This document shows, in pieces, positions 1 to 7,798 of a DNA stretch of 30,076 nucleotides. Each line of letters opens with the position of its first letter. Within the stretch, counting starts at the first letter, position 1. This DNA comes from Pseudomonadota bacterium (GTDB lineage Bacteria > Pseudomonadota > Alphaproteobacteria > Rhizobiales > Devosiaceae): positions 1-30,076 of the forward strand of contig JAEWBN010000007.1 in assembly GCA_023391095.1 (NCBI GenBank), in the 5' to 3' direction. The translations under genes were made by a program, and so were the position numbers. Below the pieces are notes generated by a model, which was not told where the DNA came from, did no database searches, and saw nothing but the letters and a program-made list of their open reading frames with translations.

Positions 1-1
1 C

Positions 2-427
2 CAGTTCGGGCACGACAAACCCGCAGGCCAACCCTGCCACTACCTCGCACCAGACTTCCGCTGCACAATCCATCCCCGCCGCGAAGACCTCGGATACGAC
101 GGATGCGAAGCTTTCGATTGCCTCGGAGCCGGGCAGCGCGCGTCCCAGATCTTCCAAAACCAAGAATGGAAAACCAATCCACAAATCGCGCAGAAGCTTT
201 TCGCGACCTTCTCCATCCTCCTTCGCGTCCAGGAGATGCGGCAGGCTCTCGAAACCGCCGAAACTCTGGACATCGCCCAGGACCTCCATGACGAACGGAT
301 GACCCTCCTCGAGCGGCTCGCTGCCCTCGCTGATGGCGGACGGGAGGATATCGGCGGCGAAGCCAGCCTCGCGATCGGCGACGCCAAGGCCTTTCTCAAG
401 CGATTGGCGCCGCTCGTTGCGCTCTAG
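2..427 (+). CDS. C-terminal part of a conserved Cys/His-module protein, cut by the window edge
   Basis: The reading frame is open from base 2 to the TAG at 425-427, giving about 141 residues with the true start outside the window. The visible N-terminal part has a regular Cys/His pattern: PCHYL, then DFRCTIH, GYDGC, FDCLGAGQ and ASQ. From memory this resembles the N-terminal region of some proteins annotated as pentapeptide-repeat proteins, in which cysteines and a histidine recur in C..L..DFRC.IH..R...G..GC...DC.GAGQ. The rest is helical and charged, with no pentapeptide repeats, so this looks like a short form without the repeat domain. The cysteines may bind metal, which is inference. Function is unknown. 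The next gene starts 119 bases downstream. Confidence 0.6.
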   Translation, partial: QFGHDKPAGQPCHYLAPDFRCTIHPRREDLGYDGCEAFDCLGAGQRASQIFQNQEWKTNPQIAQKLFATFSILLRVQEMRQALETAETLDIAQDLHDERMTLLERLAALADGGREDIGGEASLAIGDAKAFLKRLAPLVAL

Positions 428-546
428 TGTGGCGCAAACGTGCTGACAGGCAGTGCTTTTTTGCGGTCTCGAGGCCTCTGGCGGGCTTGACCGTGGCGGC
501 TGAACGGCCATGCTGTCGCCGGTTTCAATCGATAGTCCCGAGTGCG

Positions 547-2691
547 ATGCGCTTTTTCCTCGTCCTGATCGTCACGCTGCTGTTCCTTTCGCCCGTCCAG
601 GCGCAGACCGCGCCGGCGGAAACCAGCACGGCACCGGCCGACGAGTTGATCCGGATCCTCGAAGACGACACGGCGCGGGCCGAGTTGATCGAACGGCTGC
701 GGCAGGCGGCGCCCGATGCGGCTGACGAAGCAGCGGCGGAACCGGAGGTTCCTGATCTCAGCATTGCCCGGCAGCTGGCCGAATATACCCGCAGCGTGGC
801 CGAAGGCGCCTCGGCCACCGTGCGCTCCTTTGGCAGCGCCCTGGGCAATTTCCAGCAGGTCTTTACCGGCGGGGTCGACGCCGATGCCGAAGTGGTGCGC
901 AGGCTGGCCATCAACATCAGCATCGTGCTCGTGGGCCTCTTCGGCAGCTTCCTGCTTCTGCGCCTTGTCACCAGTGGGCTGAGCGCGCGGGTCACCGCAA
1001 ATGCCGCACAGAAGGGTGCCCTGTCGCGGTTCATCGCGCTCCTTGTCGTGGGGCTCCTCGATGCCGCCAGCATCGTTTCGGCCTGGGCGCTTGGCTATGT
1101 GCTGGCACTCAATACGGGTGTCGATCCCACCGGGAAGATGGGCATCAACCAGTCTCTGCTGCTCAACGCCTTTCTTGTCGTCGAAGCCGCCAAGCTGGCA
1201 TTCCGCCTCGTGCTGGTGCCCCGCTTCGGCCCTCTCCGACTCCTGCCGGTCAGTGACGAGAACGCGGCCTATTGGTCCTTCTGGATCGCGCGCATGGTGT
1301 CGCTGATCGGCTATACCTTCATGTTCGTTTCGCCGCTGCTCAATGGGGTGGTTTCGGTGGCGGCGGGCAATGCCGTGCAGATCGTGGTCATGGCGACGGC
1401 GGTCACCATCGCCATCATCATCGTCCTGCAGAACAAGACCGATGTGCGCCGGTGGCTGGCCGGCGTTTCCGATCGGCGCGGCAATGACGGGCTTGGGCGC
1501 CTGCTTGCTGCGCTCGGGCAGCATTGGCATGTGCTGGCCATCGTCTATCTCCTCACCCTGCTGGTGGTCTGGTTTGCCAATCCGCAGACGGCCTTGCCCT
1601 TCATGCTGGGCGCGTCGGCGCAGTCTCTCATCGCCATCGGCGTCGGGTCGCTGATCATCGGCTTTATCGGCCGTTTCGTCAGTGCCGGTCTCAGCCTTCC
1701 GGACGATGTGCGCCATCGCCTGCCCCTTCTAGAAACGCGCCTGCGCGCCTTCGTACCGGGCGTGATGACCGTGGTGCGCTGGGTGGTGATTTCGGGGATT
1801 GTGCTGGCCATCGGCCAGGCCTGGGGGCTTTTCGACTTCGTCGGCTGGATCGGCAGCGACGAGGGCCTTGCCGTCGCCGGCGCCATCGTCTCCGCGGCCC
1901 TGATCATCCTCGTGGCGATCGTGTTGCATGTGGTGGTCTCGTCCTGGGTCGAGTACCGGCTCAATGCCAAAGTGGGCCGCATTCCGACGGCGCGCGAGAA
2001 GACGCTGCTCAACCTCTTCAAGAATGCCTTTACCGTGGCCCTGGCCATTTTTGCGCTGATGCTGGCCTTGGCGCAGATCGGGGTCAACATCGCGCCGCTC
2101 CTCGCAGGTGCCGGTGTGGTGGGCCTCGCCATCGGTTTTGGCGCGCAGAAGCTGGTGCAGGACATCATCACCGGCATTTTCATCCAGTTCGAGAATGTCA
2201 TGAACGAGGGCGACGCCGTGGAAGTCGCCGGGCGCTCGGGCACGGTGGAAAAGCTCACCATCCGCTCGGTGACCATTCGCGACATGAGCGGCACGATCCA
2301 TCTCATTCCCTTTTCCTCGGTGGATCAGGTTTCCAACATGGTGCGCGGGTTCTCCTTCTACGTTGCCGATGTGGAAGTGGCCTATGACAATGACATCGAG
2401 GCGGTGAAGCAGGCCATGCGCGACGCCTTCGCCGTGGTGATGGAGAGCGAACATAACGCCGTTATTCTCGACGATCTCGATCCGCCGGTGCTGGTGGCCT
2501 TTACCCAGACCTCGATGAAGCTACGCGCCCGCATCAAAACGCTGGCCGGCAAGCAATGGGGCGCCGGGCGGCTCTATTCGGAAACCGTGTGGCGGCTTTT
2601 CGCCGAGCGCGGCATCCGCAAGCCGACCCCGCAGGTGTCCTATGTGCCCGGTCTAGCCGCACCCTGGGGCGCCGACGTTGGGGGCACCTGA
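547..2691 (+). CDS. Mechanosensitive ion channel, MscS family (YbiO-like large form)
   Basis: This 714-residue protein would open under membrane tension and release solutes during hypo-osmotic shock. I chose the ATG at 547 because it gives a clean signal peptide (MRFFLVLIVTLLFLSPVQA, then QTAPAE). The frame stays open back to a GTG at 427, but that extension has no signal character. After a periplasmic segment of about 100 residues there are roughly ten hydrophobic segments. The MscS core lies near residues 489-600: a Gly/Ala-rich pore helix (GAGVVGLAIGFGAQKLVQD from about 520), then GIFIQFEN and the beta domain with GTVEKLTIRSV and LIPFSS. The length and N-terminal domain match the large YbiO-type members rather than the 286-residue MscS. 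The gene appears monocistronic. Confidence 0.9.
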   Translation: MRFFLVLIVTLLFLSPVQAQTAPAETSTAPADELIRILEDDTARAELIERLRQAAPDAADEAAAEPEVPDLSIARQLAEYTRSVAEGASATVRSFGSALGNFQQVFTGGVDADAEVVRRLAINISIVLVGLFGSFLLLRLVTSGLSARVTANAAQKGALSRFIALLVVGLLDAASIVSAWALGYVLALNTGVDPTGKMGINQSLLLNAFLVVEAAKLAFRLVLVPRFGPLRLLPVSDENAAYWSFWIARMVSLIGYTFMFVSPLLNGVVSVAAGNAVQIVVMATAVTIAIIIVLQNKTDVRRWLAGVSDRRGNDGLGRLLAALGQHWHVLAIVYLLTLLVVWFANPQTALPFMLGASAQSLIAIGVGSLIIGFIGRFVSAGLSLPDDVRHRLPLLETRLRAFVPGVMTVVRWVVISGIVLAIGQAWGLFDFVGWIGSDEGLAVAGAIVSAALIILVAIVLHVVVSSWVEYRLNAKVGRIPTAREKTLLNLFKNAFTVALAIFALMLALAQIGVNIAPLLAGAGVVGLAIGFGAQKLVQDIITGIFIQFENVMNEGDAVEVAGRSGTVEKLTIRSVTIRDMSGTIHLIPFSSVDQVSNMVRGFSFYVADVEVAYDNDIEAVKQAMRDAFAVVMESEHNAVILDDLDPPVLVAFTQTSMKLRARIKTLAGKQWGAGRLYSETVWRLFAERGIRKPTPQVSYVPGLAAPWGADVGGT

Positions 2692-3001
2692 CCGGTTGAG
2701 CGGGCGCCGCCGCCATCGGACCAAGGTCCTATGCGGGGGCGCATTGACTCTTTCCTATTTCGGCGTATGAGAAGTCCTGCTCTTTTATAGGAAGCACTCG
2801 TTCGTCATGGCGCCATTCGGCTTGATCGCTGTCACTGCTCCCATCCGGCACCATGCTGGATGCGCTGCTGCCATGACTAAAACCACCAAAACCGCCTGAC
2901 GCTTTTCCCCGGGTCGCACTCCCGACGGGGAGAGGCTCAAAGATCGACCGCGATGGCCTTCATCGCGCGGGGGCGGAAACGTAAGGGACCGGAGTTCCAA
3001 A
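2692..3001. other. Intergenic region between the mscS-like gene and asd
   Basis: These 310 bases hold no convincing gene. They contain the putative asd promoter near 2744-2771 and, at about 2897-2936, an imperfect palindrome with C-rich then G-rich arms (CCCCGGGTCG, later CGACGGGGAGAGG). That element resembles other intergenic palindromes in this window. A strong asd ribosome binding site lies at the right end. Confidence 0.5.
2744..2771 (+). promoter_or_regulatory. Putative sigma-70-type promoter for asd
   Basis: TTGACT at 2744-2749 and TATGAG at 2766-2771 are separated by 16 bases. The -35 box matches five of six consensus bases and the -10 box four of six. Transcription would start near 2778, leaving a leader of about 220 bases before asd that includes the GC-rich palindrome. 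This is a prediction from consensus only. Confidence 0.35.
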
Positions 3002-4045
3002 ATGGGTTATCGCGTCGCTGTCGTCGGTGCCACGGGCAATGTGGGCCGCGAAGTTCTCAACATTCTGGCCGAGCGCAAGTTTCCGGCCGACGAGGTCTTT
3101 GCGCTGGCCTCCTCGAAGTCCATCGGCAAGGAAATTTCCTATGGCGACAAGGTGCTGAAGGCGCGCGACCTGCAGCATTTCGATTTCTCGAACGTGGACT
3201 TCGCCATCATGTCGGCGGGTGGCTCCATTTCCAAGGAATGGGCGCCGCGCATCGCTGCGGCCGGCGCCATCGTCATCGATAATTCGAGCTACTGGCGCTA
3301 CCATTCCGACGTGCCGCTGGTGGTGCCCGAGGTGAACGGCGACATTCTCGACCGCTGGCTGGCGGACGAGAAGCGTACCGGCATCATTGCCAATCCCAAT
3401 TGCTCGACCGCCCAGCTGGTCGTGGCGCTGAAGCCGCTGCACGACGCCGCCACCATCAAGCGCGTGGTCGTCTCGACCTATCAGTCGGTGTCCGGCGCCG
3501 GCAAGGAAGGCGTCGACGAGCTCTGGAACCAGACCAAGGGCATTTTCGTCAACGACAGCCCGACGCCGCAGAAGTTCACCAAGCAGATCGCCTTCAACGT
3601 CATCCCGCATATCGATGTGTTCATGGAAGACGGCTACACCAAGGAAGAGTGGAAGGTGCTGGCTGAAACCAAGAAGATCCTCGATCCCAAGATCAAGGTC
3701 ACCTGCACCGCCGTGCGCGTCCCGGTCTTTGTGGGGCATTCGGAAGCGGTCAATATCGAGTTCGAAAAGCCGATCTCTGCCGATGAAGCCCGCGACGTGC
3801 TGCGCGAGGCCGACGGCGTTTCCGTGATCGACAAGCGCGAAGCCGGTGGCTATGCGACCCCGGTCGAGTCCGTGGGTGAATATGACACCTATGTCAGCCG
3901 CATCCGCGAGGATGTCACGGTCGAAAACGGCATTGCCATGTGGGTCGTCTCGGACAACCTGCGCAAGGGCGCGGCGCTCAACACCATCCAGATCGCCGAA
4001 ACCCTGATCGCCAAAGGCCTCAAGGCGCGCGCTCTGGCGGCCTGA
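3002..4045 (+). CDS. asd: Aspartate-semialdehyde dehydrogenase
   Basis: The enzyme reduces aspartyl phosphate to aspartate semialdehyde with NADPH. This is the branch point to lysine, diaminopimelate, threonine and methionine. The 347-residue protein starts at an ATG seven bases after GGAG (2991-2994). It begins with the Rossmann motif VVGATGNVGREVL. The catalytic cysteine is Cys134 in NPNCST, the general-base histidine is probably His246 in VGHSEAVNIEFE, and SGAGKEGVDEL is the usual substrate loop. Length is normal for the family. It stands alone between unrelated genes and is followed by two hairpins. Confidence 0.97.
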   Translation: MGYRVAVVGATGNVGREVLNILAERKFPADEVFALASSKSIGKEISYGDKVLKARDLQHFDFSNVDFAIMSAGGSISKEWAPRIAAAGAIVIDNSSYWRYHSDVPLVVPEVNGDILDRWLADEKRTGIIANPNCSTAQLVVALKPLHDAATIKRVVVSTYQSVSGAGKEGVDELWNQTKGIFVNDSPTPQKFTKQIAFNVIPHIDVFMEDGYTKEEWKVLAETKKILDPKIKVTCTAVRVPVFVGHSEAVNIEFEKPISADEARDVLREADGVSVIDKREAGGYATPVESVGEYDTYVSRIREDVTVENGIAMWVVSDNLRKGAALNTIQIAETLIAKGLKARALAA

Positions 4046-4140
4046 TGCTGCCGGCCTCTCCTTTGGGGGCGCGAATAGCTCTGATGAGGGGGATATTGCA
4101 ACGCGCCCGGGCGCGTTCGATACTTCCCCTCACCGAATCC

Positions 4141-4163
4141 GGCCTGGCATCCCCTGCCAGGCC
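4141..4163. terminator. Hairpin downstream of asd (first of two)
   Basis: GGCCTGGCA, a five-base TCCCC loop, then TGCCAGGCC form a perfect 9-bp stem 95 bases after the asd stop. The bases that follow (TTGCTCGTTGTG) are T-rich but not an uninterrupted U-run. It is likely a terminator or 3'-end stabilising hairpin for asd. Confidence 0.5.
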
Positions 4164-4173
4164 TTGCTCGTTG

Positions 4174-4196
4174 TGATCGCCGTTTTCGGGCGATCA
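4174..4196. repeat. Second hairpin in the asd-eamA gap
   Basis: TGATCGCC, a seven-base loop GTTTTCG, then GGCGATCA form a perfect 8-bp stem just after the first hairpin. At 4207-4227 follows a C/G-rich near-palindrome, CCTCTCCCC-GCG-GGGGCGAGG with one mismatch, similar to other intergenic elements here. No gene was seen in the 230-base gap. Confidence 0.4.
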
Positions 4197-4275
4197 GCGG
4201 GCTTAACCCCTCTCCCCGCGGGGGCGAGGACTGGCCCGCAATTGTCCGATCGCGCGGCATTCCGAAAGACGCATC

Positions 4276-5148
4276 ATGGCTCCGCGTGACCTCCTGCTTG
4301 CCCTTCTTGTGGTTCTGATCTGGGGGCTCAACTTCGTCTTGATCAAATGGGGCGTCGAGGAAATCCCGCCGCTCTTTCTGACCACGCTGCGCTATATCTG
4401 CGCTGCCCTGCCGATGATCTTCTTCGTCAAGCGGCCCAAGGTGAAGATCTCGACGCTACTGGTCTATGGCCTGGCCATCGGCTTTGCGCAGTTCGGCCTC
4501 TTGTTCTCGGCGATCAAGCTGGGCATGCCCGCCGGCCTGGCCTCGCTCATCATGCAGACACAGGCCTTCTTCACCTTTGGTCTTGCAGTGCTGTTCCTGG
4601 GCGAGCGCATCGGCCCGATGCAGCTTATTGGCGCAAGCGTCGCGGCGCTGGGCATTGCCGTCATTGCCACCGAGCGCATCGAAGTCACGGCGCTGGTGCC
4701 GCTCTTGATGCTGCTGGTTTCGGCCTTCTGCTGGGGTGTGGGTAATATCGCCTCCAAGCGCGCCGGCCAGATCGACATGCTGTCCTTTGTCGTCTGGAGC
4801 GCGCTCGTGCCCATCCTGCCGCTCCTGGCGCTGTCGCTCCTGCTCGAGGGACCGGCCGCCATCGGGTCTTCCCTTGAGGCGTTCAGCCTGCGCAGCCTGG
4901 GCGTCGTCCTGTTCAACGGCTATGCGGCCACCATTATCGGCTTCGGCCTCTGGAGCTATCTGCTCAAGCGCTACCCGGCCGGGGTCATCGCGCCGTTTTC
5001 GCTGCTTGTGCCGGTCTTTGGCATCGGTTTTGCCGTGCTGCTGGTGGGCGAGGCCATTACCGCGCTGGAAGTGATCGGCAGCCTCTTGGTGTTTTCGGGT
5101 TTGGCGGTCAATGTCTTTGGCCCGCGCTTGCTGAAATCCAGAACCTGA
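4276..5148 (+). CDS. EamA-family DMT transporter (first of a tandem pair)
   Basis: This 290-residue inner-membrane protein has about ten hydrophobic segments and two EamA halves (roughly 5-135 and 145-285). It closely resembles E. coli EamA, an O-acetylserine/cysteine exporter: IWGLNFVLIKWG, FFVKRPKV, YGLAIGFAQFGLLFSAIKLG, GMPAGLASLIMQTQAFFTF, and late in the protein SLLVPVFGIGF and VNVFG. A metabolite or amino-acid exporter role follows from the family; the substrate is inference. The ATG at 4276 matches the family N-terminus, with only a weak GAAAGACG ribosome binding site. Its TGA overlaps the next start by one base (TGATG), so the two genes should be translationally coupled. Confidence 0.85.
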   Translation: MAPRDLLLALLVVLIWGLNFVLIKWGVEEIPPLFLTTLRYICAALPMIFFVKRPKVKISTLLVYGLAIGFAQFGLLFSAIKLGMPAGLASLIMQTQAFFTFGLAVLFLGERIGPMQLIGASVAALGIAVIATERIEVTALVPLLMLLVSAFCWGVGNIASKRAGQIDMLSFVVWSALVPILPLLALSLLLEGPAAIGSSLEAFSLRSLGVVLFNGYAATIIGFGLWSYLLKRYPAGVIAPFSLLVPVFGIGFAVLLVGEAITALEVIGSLLVFSGLAVNVFGPRLLKSRT

Positions 5149-6029
5149 TGCCGCTTCGCCACGTCCTCCTCGCCCTCCTGGTCGTCGCCATCTGGGGCTT
5201 CAACTTCGTCGTCATCAAACTCAGCGTGGAAGCACTGCCGCCGATTCTTTCGGCCGCCCTGCGCTTTACCGCCGCCGCGATTCCGGCGGTGTTCTTTGTC
5301 CGGCCGCCCAAAGCGCCGATGTGGACCGTGGCCGGGTTCGGCCTCAGCCTCGGCTTCGGGCTCTATGCCTTCCTCAACCTCTCCATCGCCTGGGGCATGC
5401 CGGCAGGTCTGGCCTCCATCGTGCTCCAGACCCAGGCTTTCTTCACCATGCTCCTGGCCTTCCTGTTTCTGGGCGACAAGCCCGGTCGCTTCCAGCTCAT
5501 GGGTGCGGCGGTCGCCATGGTGGGGATCGGGGTCATTGCCAGCGAGCATCTTGAAGGGGCGGGGCCCGTGCCGCTCATCATGACGCTTCTGGGCGCCACC
5601 AGCTGGGGCCTCTCCAATATCATGACCAAGAAGGCCGGACCGGTGAATGCCTTCGCGTTCACGGTCTGGGGCGTGCTGTTCGCGCCCATTCCGCTGTTCG
5701 GCCTGTCGCTGCTGCTCGAAGGCTGGCCAACTATCGTGGCGGCGCTGGACGCATTCTCTTGGAGCGACGCTGCCCTGATCGCCTTTCTTGCCTATCCGGC
5801 AACCCTTCTGGGGGGCGTCATCTGGAACTGGCTTCTGGGGCGCCATCCGGCATCGGTCGTCGCGCCGTTTACCCTGCTGGTCCCCATTACGGGTCTGGCC
5901 TCGGGCTATCTTGTGCTGGGAGAGGTGGTGACGCCGCTTGAAATCGCGGGGGGCCTGCTGATCATCGCGGGTCTCGTGGTCACCCTGCGCAAATCGCCGG
6001 CCTCCGAGCCGCGCATCCGGCTGGACTGA
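5148..6029 (+). CDS. EamA-family DMT transporter (second of a tandem pair)
   Basis: This 293-residue paralog of the preceding gene has about ten membrane segments. The two proteins share IWGxNFVxIK, GMPAGLAS, QTQAFFT and the late SFTLLVP-type segment (here PFTLLVPITGLASGYL). The pair therefore reads as an old tandem duplication. It starts at the ATG overlapping the upstream TGA by one base, with no ribosome binding site of its own beyond the upstream coding end. DMT transporters of this length are complete alone and usually homodimers, so a heteromer of the two is possible but unproven. GC-rich hairpins follow it. Confidence 0.85.
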   Translation: MPLRHVLLALLVVAIWGFNFVVIKLSVEALPPILSAALRFTAAAIPAVFFVRPPKAPMWTVAGFGLSLGFGLYAFLNLSIAWGMPAGLASIVLQTQAFFTMLLAFLFLGDKPGRFQLMGAAVAMVGIGVIASEHLEGAGPVPLIMTLLGATSWGLSNIMTKKAGPVNAFAFTVWGVLFAPIPLFGLSLLLEGWPTIVAALDAFSWSDAALIAFLAYPATLLGGVIWNWLLGRHPASVVAPFTLLVPITGLASGYLVLGEVVTPLEIAGGLLIIAGLVVTLRKSPASEPRIRLD

Positions 6030-6032
6030 AAG

Positions 6033-6087
6033 GGCAGGGGCCGCTGCGGCCGCGTAGACTTAGGGGCAGGGGGCCGCTTGCGGCCCC
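6033..6087. terminator. Two repeated GC-rich hairpins between convergent genes
   Basis: The unit GGGCAGGGGCCGC-TGCGGCC occurs twice in a row with small changes, near 6033-6051 and 6064-6087. The second copy folds perfectly: GGGGCCGC (6070-6077), TT, GCGGCCCC (6080-6087). The site lies between the eamA pair and the convergent EF-hand gene, where a bidirectional terminator would be expected. There is no U-run on either strand. Confidence 0.4.
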
Positions 6088-6093
6088 GGATGC

Positions 6094-6375
6094 TCACTGG
6101 CCCGGAACGGGCTCGGCTTCCGGCAGCTCGGCAGGCGCAGGAAGCGTGCTGGGCTGGAGCGTATTGAGTTCGTCCGGATCGAGGCCCCCGCTCATGTTGA
6201 GGTCGGCGGCGTTGAATTCCTCTTCGGTCAGGTCGGACCAGACCTGCACCAGTTCGGCATAGCTCAGCTCGCCATTTCCGTCGGTATCCACATCCGCAAA
6301 GGTCAGTGGTGTCTGGGCCAGGGCGGCGGAACTGGCAAGGCTCAGGGCAACCAGGCCCAGGGCAATTTTCTTCAT
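6094..6375 (-). CDS. Small exported EF-hand calcium-binding protein (1)
   Basis: This 93-residue protein starts at an ATG six bases after GGAG on the minus strand. It has a signal peptide (MKKIALGLVALSLASSAALA, then QTPL), so it is probably periplasmic. There are two canonical EF-hand loops: DTDGNGELSYAE at about residues 30-41 and DLNMSGGLDPDE at about 58-69. Both have acidic or polar residues at positions 1, 3 and 5, Gly at 6 and Glu at 12. The tail is Pro/Glu-rich (LPEAEPVPGQ). Calcium binding is strongly predicted; the biological role is unknown. It is a paralog of the next gene upstream but is separated from it by a strong terminator. Confidence 0.8.
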   Translation of the reverse strand: MKKIALGLVALSLASSAALAQTPLTFADVDTDGNGELSYAELVQVWSDLTEEEFNAADLNMSGGLDPDELNTLQPSTLPAPAELPEAEPVPGQ

Positions 6376-6407
6376 CTTTGTCTCCAGGTCGGGGTGCCTT
6401 CACCCCT

Positions 6408-6447
6408 AAAAAAACCGCAGCCACCCCGGGGACGTTCGGGGTGGCTG
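6408..6447 (-). terminator. Rho-independent terminator of the second EF-hand gene
   Basis: Read on the minus strand, an 11-bp perfect stem (CAGCCACCCCG pairing with CGGGGTGGCTG, plus-strand arms 6418-6428 and 6437-6447) is followed by a run of seven T (plus-strand A at 6408-6414). It lies between the two EF-hand genes and would end transcription from the upstream one. The downstream paralog would then need readthrough or its own promoter. Confidence 0.85.
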
Positions 6448-6481
6448 GCTGAACTGCCCCTGGGGGAGGGCAGGAGCGGCC

Positions 6482-6730
6482 TTAGCTGGCCGGTGCGGCA
6501 GAAGCTGCGACGAGAGCGTCGTATTCTTCAGCCGAGAGTTCGCCATTGCCGTCAGTGTCGGCAGCGGTGAACGCCTCTTGAGTCAGATCGGGCCAGGCCA
6601 CGACTGCTTCTTCGAAGGTGACACCACCGCTGGCATCAGCATCCACCGATGCGAAATCGGTAGCGGCCTGGGCCATGGCAGCGGTCGACAGACCAACGGC
6701 GAACAGCGAGGTCAGGATGATCTTCTTCAT
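6482..6730 (-). CDS. Small exported EF-hand calcium-binding protein (2)
   Basis: This 82-residue protein starts at an ATG seven bases after GGAG on the minus strand. Its signal peptide is MKKIILTSLFAVGLSTAAMA, cut before QAATD. Two EF-hand loops are visible: DADASGGVTFEE (about residues 30-41) and DTDGNGELSAEE (about 58-69), each with the full set of ligand positions. The segment between them (AWPDLTQEAFTAAD) parallels VWSDLTEEEFNAAD in the neighbouring paralog. A periplasmic calcium sensor or buffer is the natural reading, but the role is unknown. It ends at its own strong terminator. Confidence 0.8.
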   Translation of the reverse strand: MKKIILTSLFAVGLSTAAMAQAATDFASVDADASGGVTFEEAVVAWPDLTQEAFTAADTDGNGELSAEEYDALVAASAAPAS

Positions 6731-7043
6731 GGGATTGCTCCATGTTGACTTTGGGAGGTTGCAGCATCCTTGCGGATACCGACGGGACGCTCTCCGGCGG
6801 CCCGTGAGACAAACAATGGATGCGGTTTGTGGCCGGTAACGGTCATCACCTTGGCGTGATCGGACAATTCTCGCGGCATTTTCGGGGCAGGCGCTATGGC
6901 GCCGATCGACAGTCGTTGTGGCTATGGTGCGTAGACCAGTTTAATGCTCTGAAGGTCTTTGTTCTCTCTGCACTGTTGGAGAATGTGGCGCGGACAGTAC
7001 AGATTGACGACTTCGCTGTGTCCTGCTGGCTTTGGCCAACAAA
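6731..7043. other. Intergenic region between the EF-hand genes and the carbonic anhydrase
   Basis: These roughly 310 bases should carry the promoter for the minus-strand EF-hand genes, but I see no convincing -35/-10 pair. The part from about 6925 to 7010 is visibly less GC-rich than the flanks. A long plus-strand open frame crosses this region and runs antisense through the carbonic anhydrase. Its composition does not look like a real protein, so I do not call it. Confidence 0.5.
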
Positions 7044-7066
7044 AAAGCCGCCCGATGGGCGGCTTT
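7041..7066 (-). terminator. Rho-independent terminator of the carbonic anhydrase gene
   Basis: AAAGCCGCCC (7044-7053), loop GAT, then GGGCGGCTTT (7057-7066) form a perfect 10-bp stem. On the minus strand it ends in six T (A at 7041-7046). It sits 20 bases after the minus-strand stop at 7087. Confidence 0.9.
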
Positions 7067-7086
7067 GTCATCGTTTTGGGTCTCGA

Positions 7087-7725
7087 TTACACACTGGGCC
7101 GGATGAAATCGCCATTCTCATCCATTACCCAGAGCTCACCCGCCGAAATATCGAACCAGGCGCCATGGATGGCCAGTCGGCCTTCTTTTTCCAGCGCCGC
7201 CACATAGGGGAAGGAGCGCAGGTTCTGAATGGAGTTGCGGATCGAGATCCGTTCCATGGCGGTCTGGCGTTCGGTCGCGGTCATCAGGCTGTTGGCCACG
7301 ACCTGGTTGGGCAGGTCGCCCAGCATGGTCAGCCACTTGCCGATGAAGTCGCCATCGTCGAGCGGAGTCTTGTCCGGGTTCAGAGCGGCATGAATGCCGC
7401 CGCACCGGCCATGGCCCATCACCACGATATTGGAGATTTCCAGGCCCTTGATGGCGAACTCGATGGCCGCCGACGTGCCGTGCTGGCCGCCATCCGGCTG
7501 GTAGGGCGGCACCAGGTTGGCCACGTTGCGCAGCACAAAGAGCTCGCCGGGACCGGAGTCGAAGATCATTTCGGGTGCTGCGCGGCTGTCGCAGCAGGCG
7601 ATCATGAGCGTGGTCGGGCGCTGGCCCTTGGCGGCCAGCTCCTTGTAGCGGTCCCGTTCCCGCACATAGCGGCCGGACATGAAGTTGGCGTAGCCGTCGA
7701 GCAGATGCTGAGGAAAGTTGTGCAT
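7087..7725 (-). CDS. Beta-class carbonic anhydrase
   Basis: The enzyme interconverts CO2 and bicarbonate using zinc. From the ATG at 7725 the protein has 212 residues. Zinc ligands and the Asp-Arg dyad are visible: Cys44, Asp46 and Arg48 in ACCDSR, and His105 and Cys108 in GHGRCGG. LRNVANLVPP is another family hallmark. A TTG at 7761 would add 12 residues (MILQALIANRKI). I prefer the ATG because MHNFPQHLLDGY looks like the usual family N-terminus, although neither start has a clear ribosome binding site. It is divergent from the DUF1737 gene across 73 bases. Confidence 0.93.
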   Translation of the reverse strand: MHNFPQHLLDGYANFMSGRYVRERDRYKELAAKGQRPTTLMIACCDSRAAPEMIFDSGPGELFVLRNVANLVPPYQPDGGQHGTSAAIEFAIKGLEISNIVVMGHGRCGGIHAALNPDKTPLDDGDFIGKWLTMLGDLPNQVVANSLMTATERQTAMERISIRNSIQNLRSFPYVAALEKEGRLAIHGAWFDISAGELWVMDENGDFIRPSV

Positions 7726-7798
7726 GATTTTTCGATTAGCGATAAGAGCCTGCAAGATCAATCACTGGCGGTAAAACTTCGCCGCATGGGGGCTATGA

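Noticed and set aside
427..546. N-terminal extension of the mscS-like frame from a GTG at 427
   Set aside because: It overlaps the previous stop, has no signal character, and the ATG at 547 gives a clean signal peptide.
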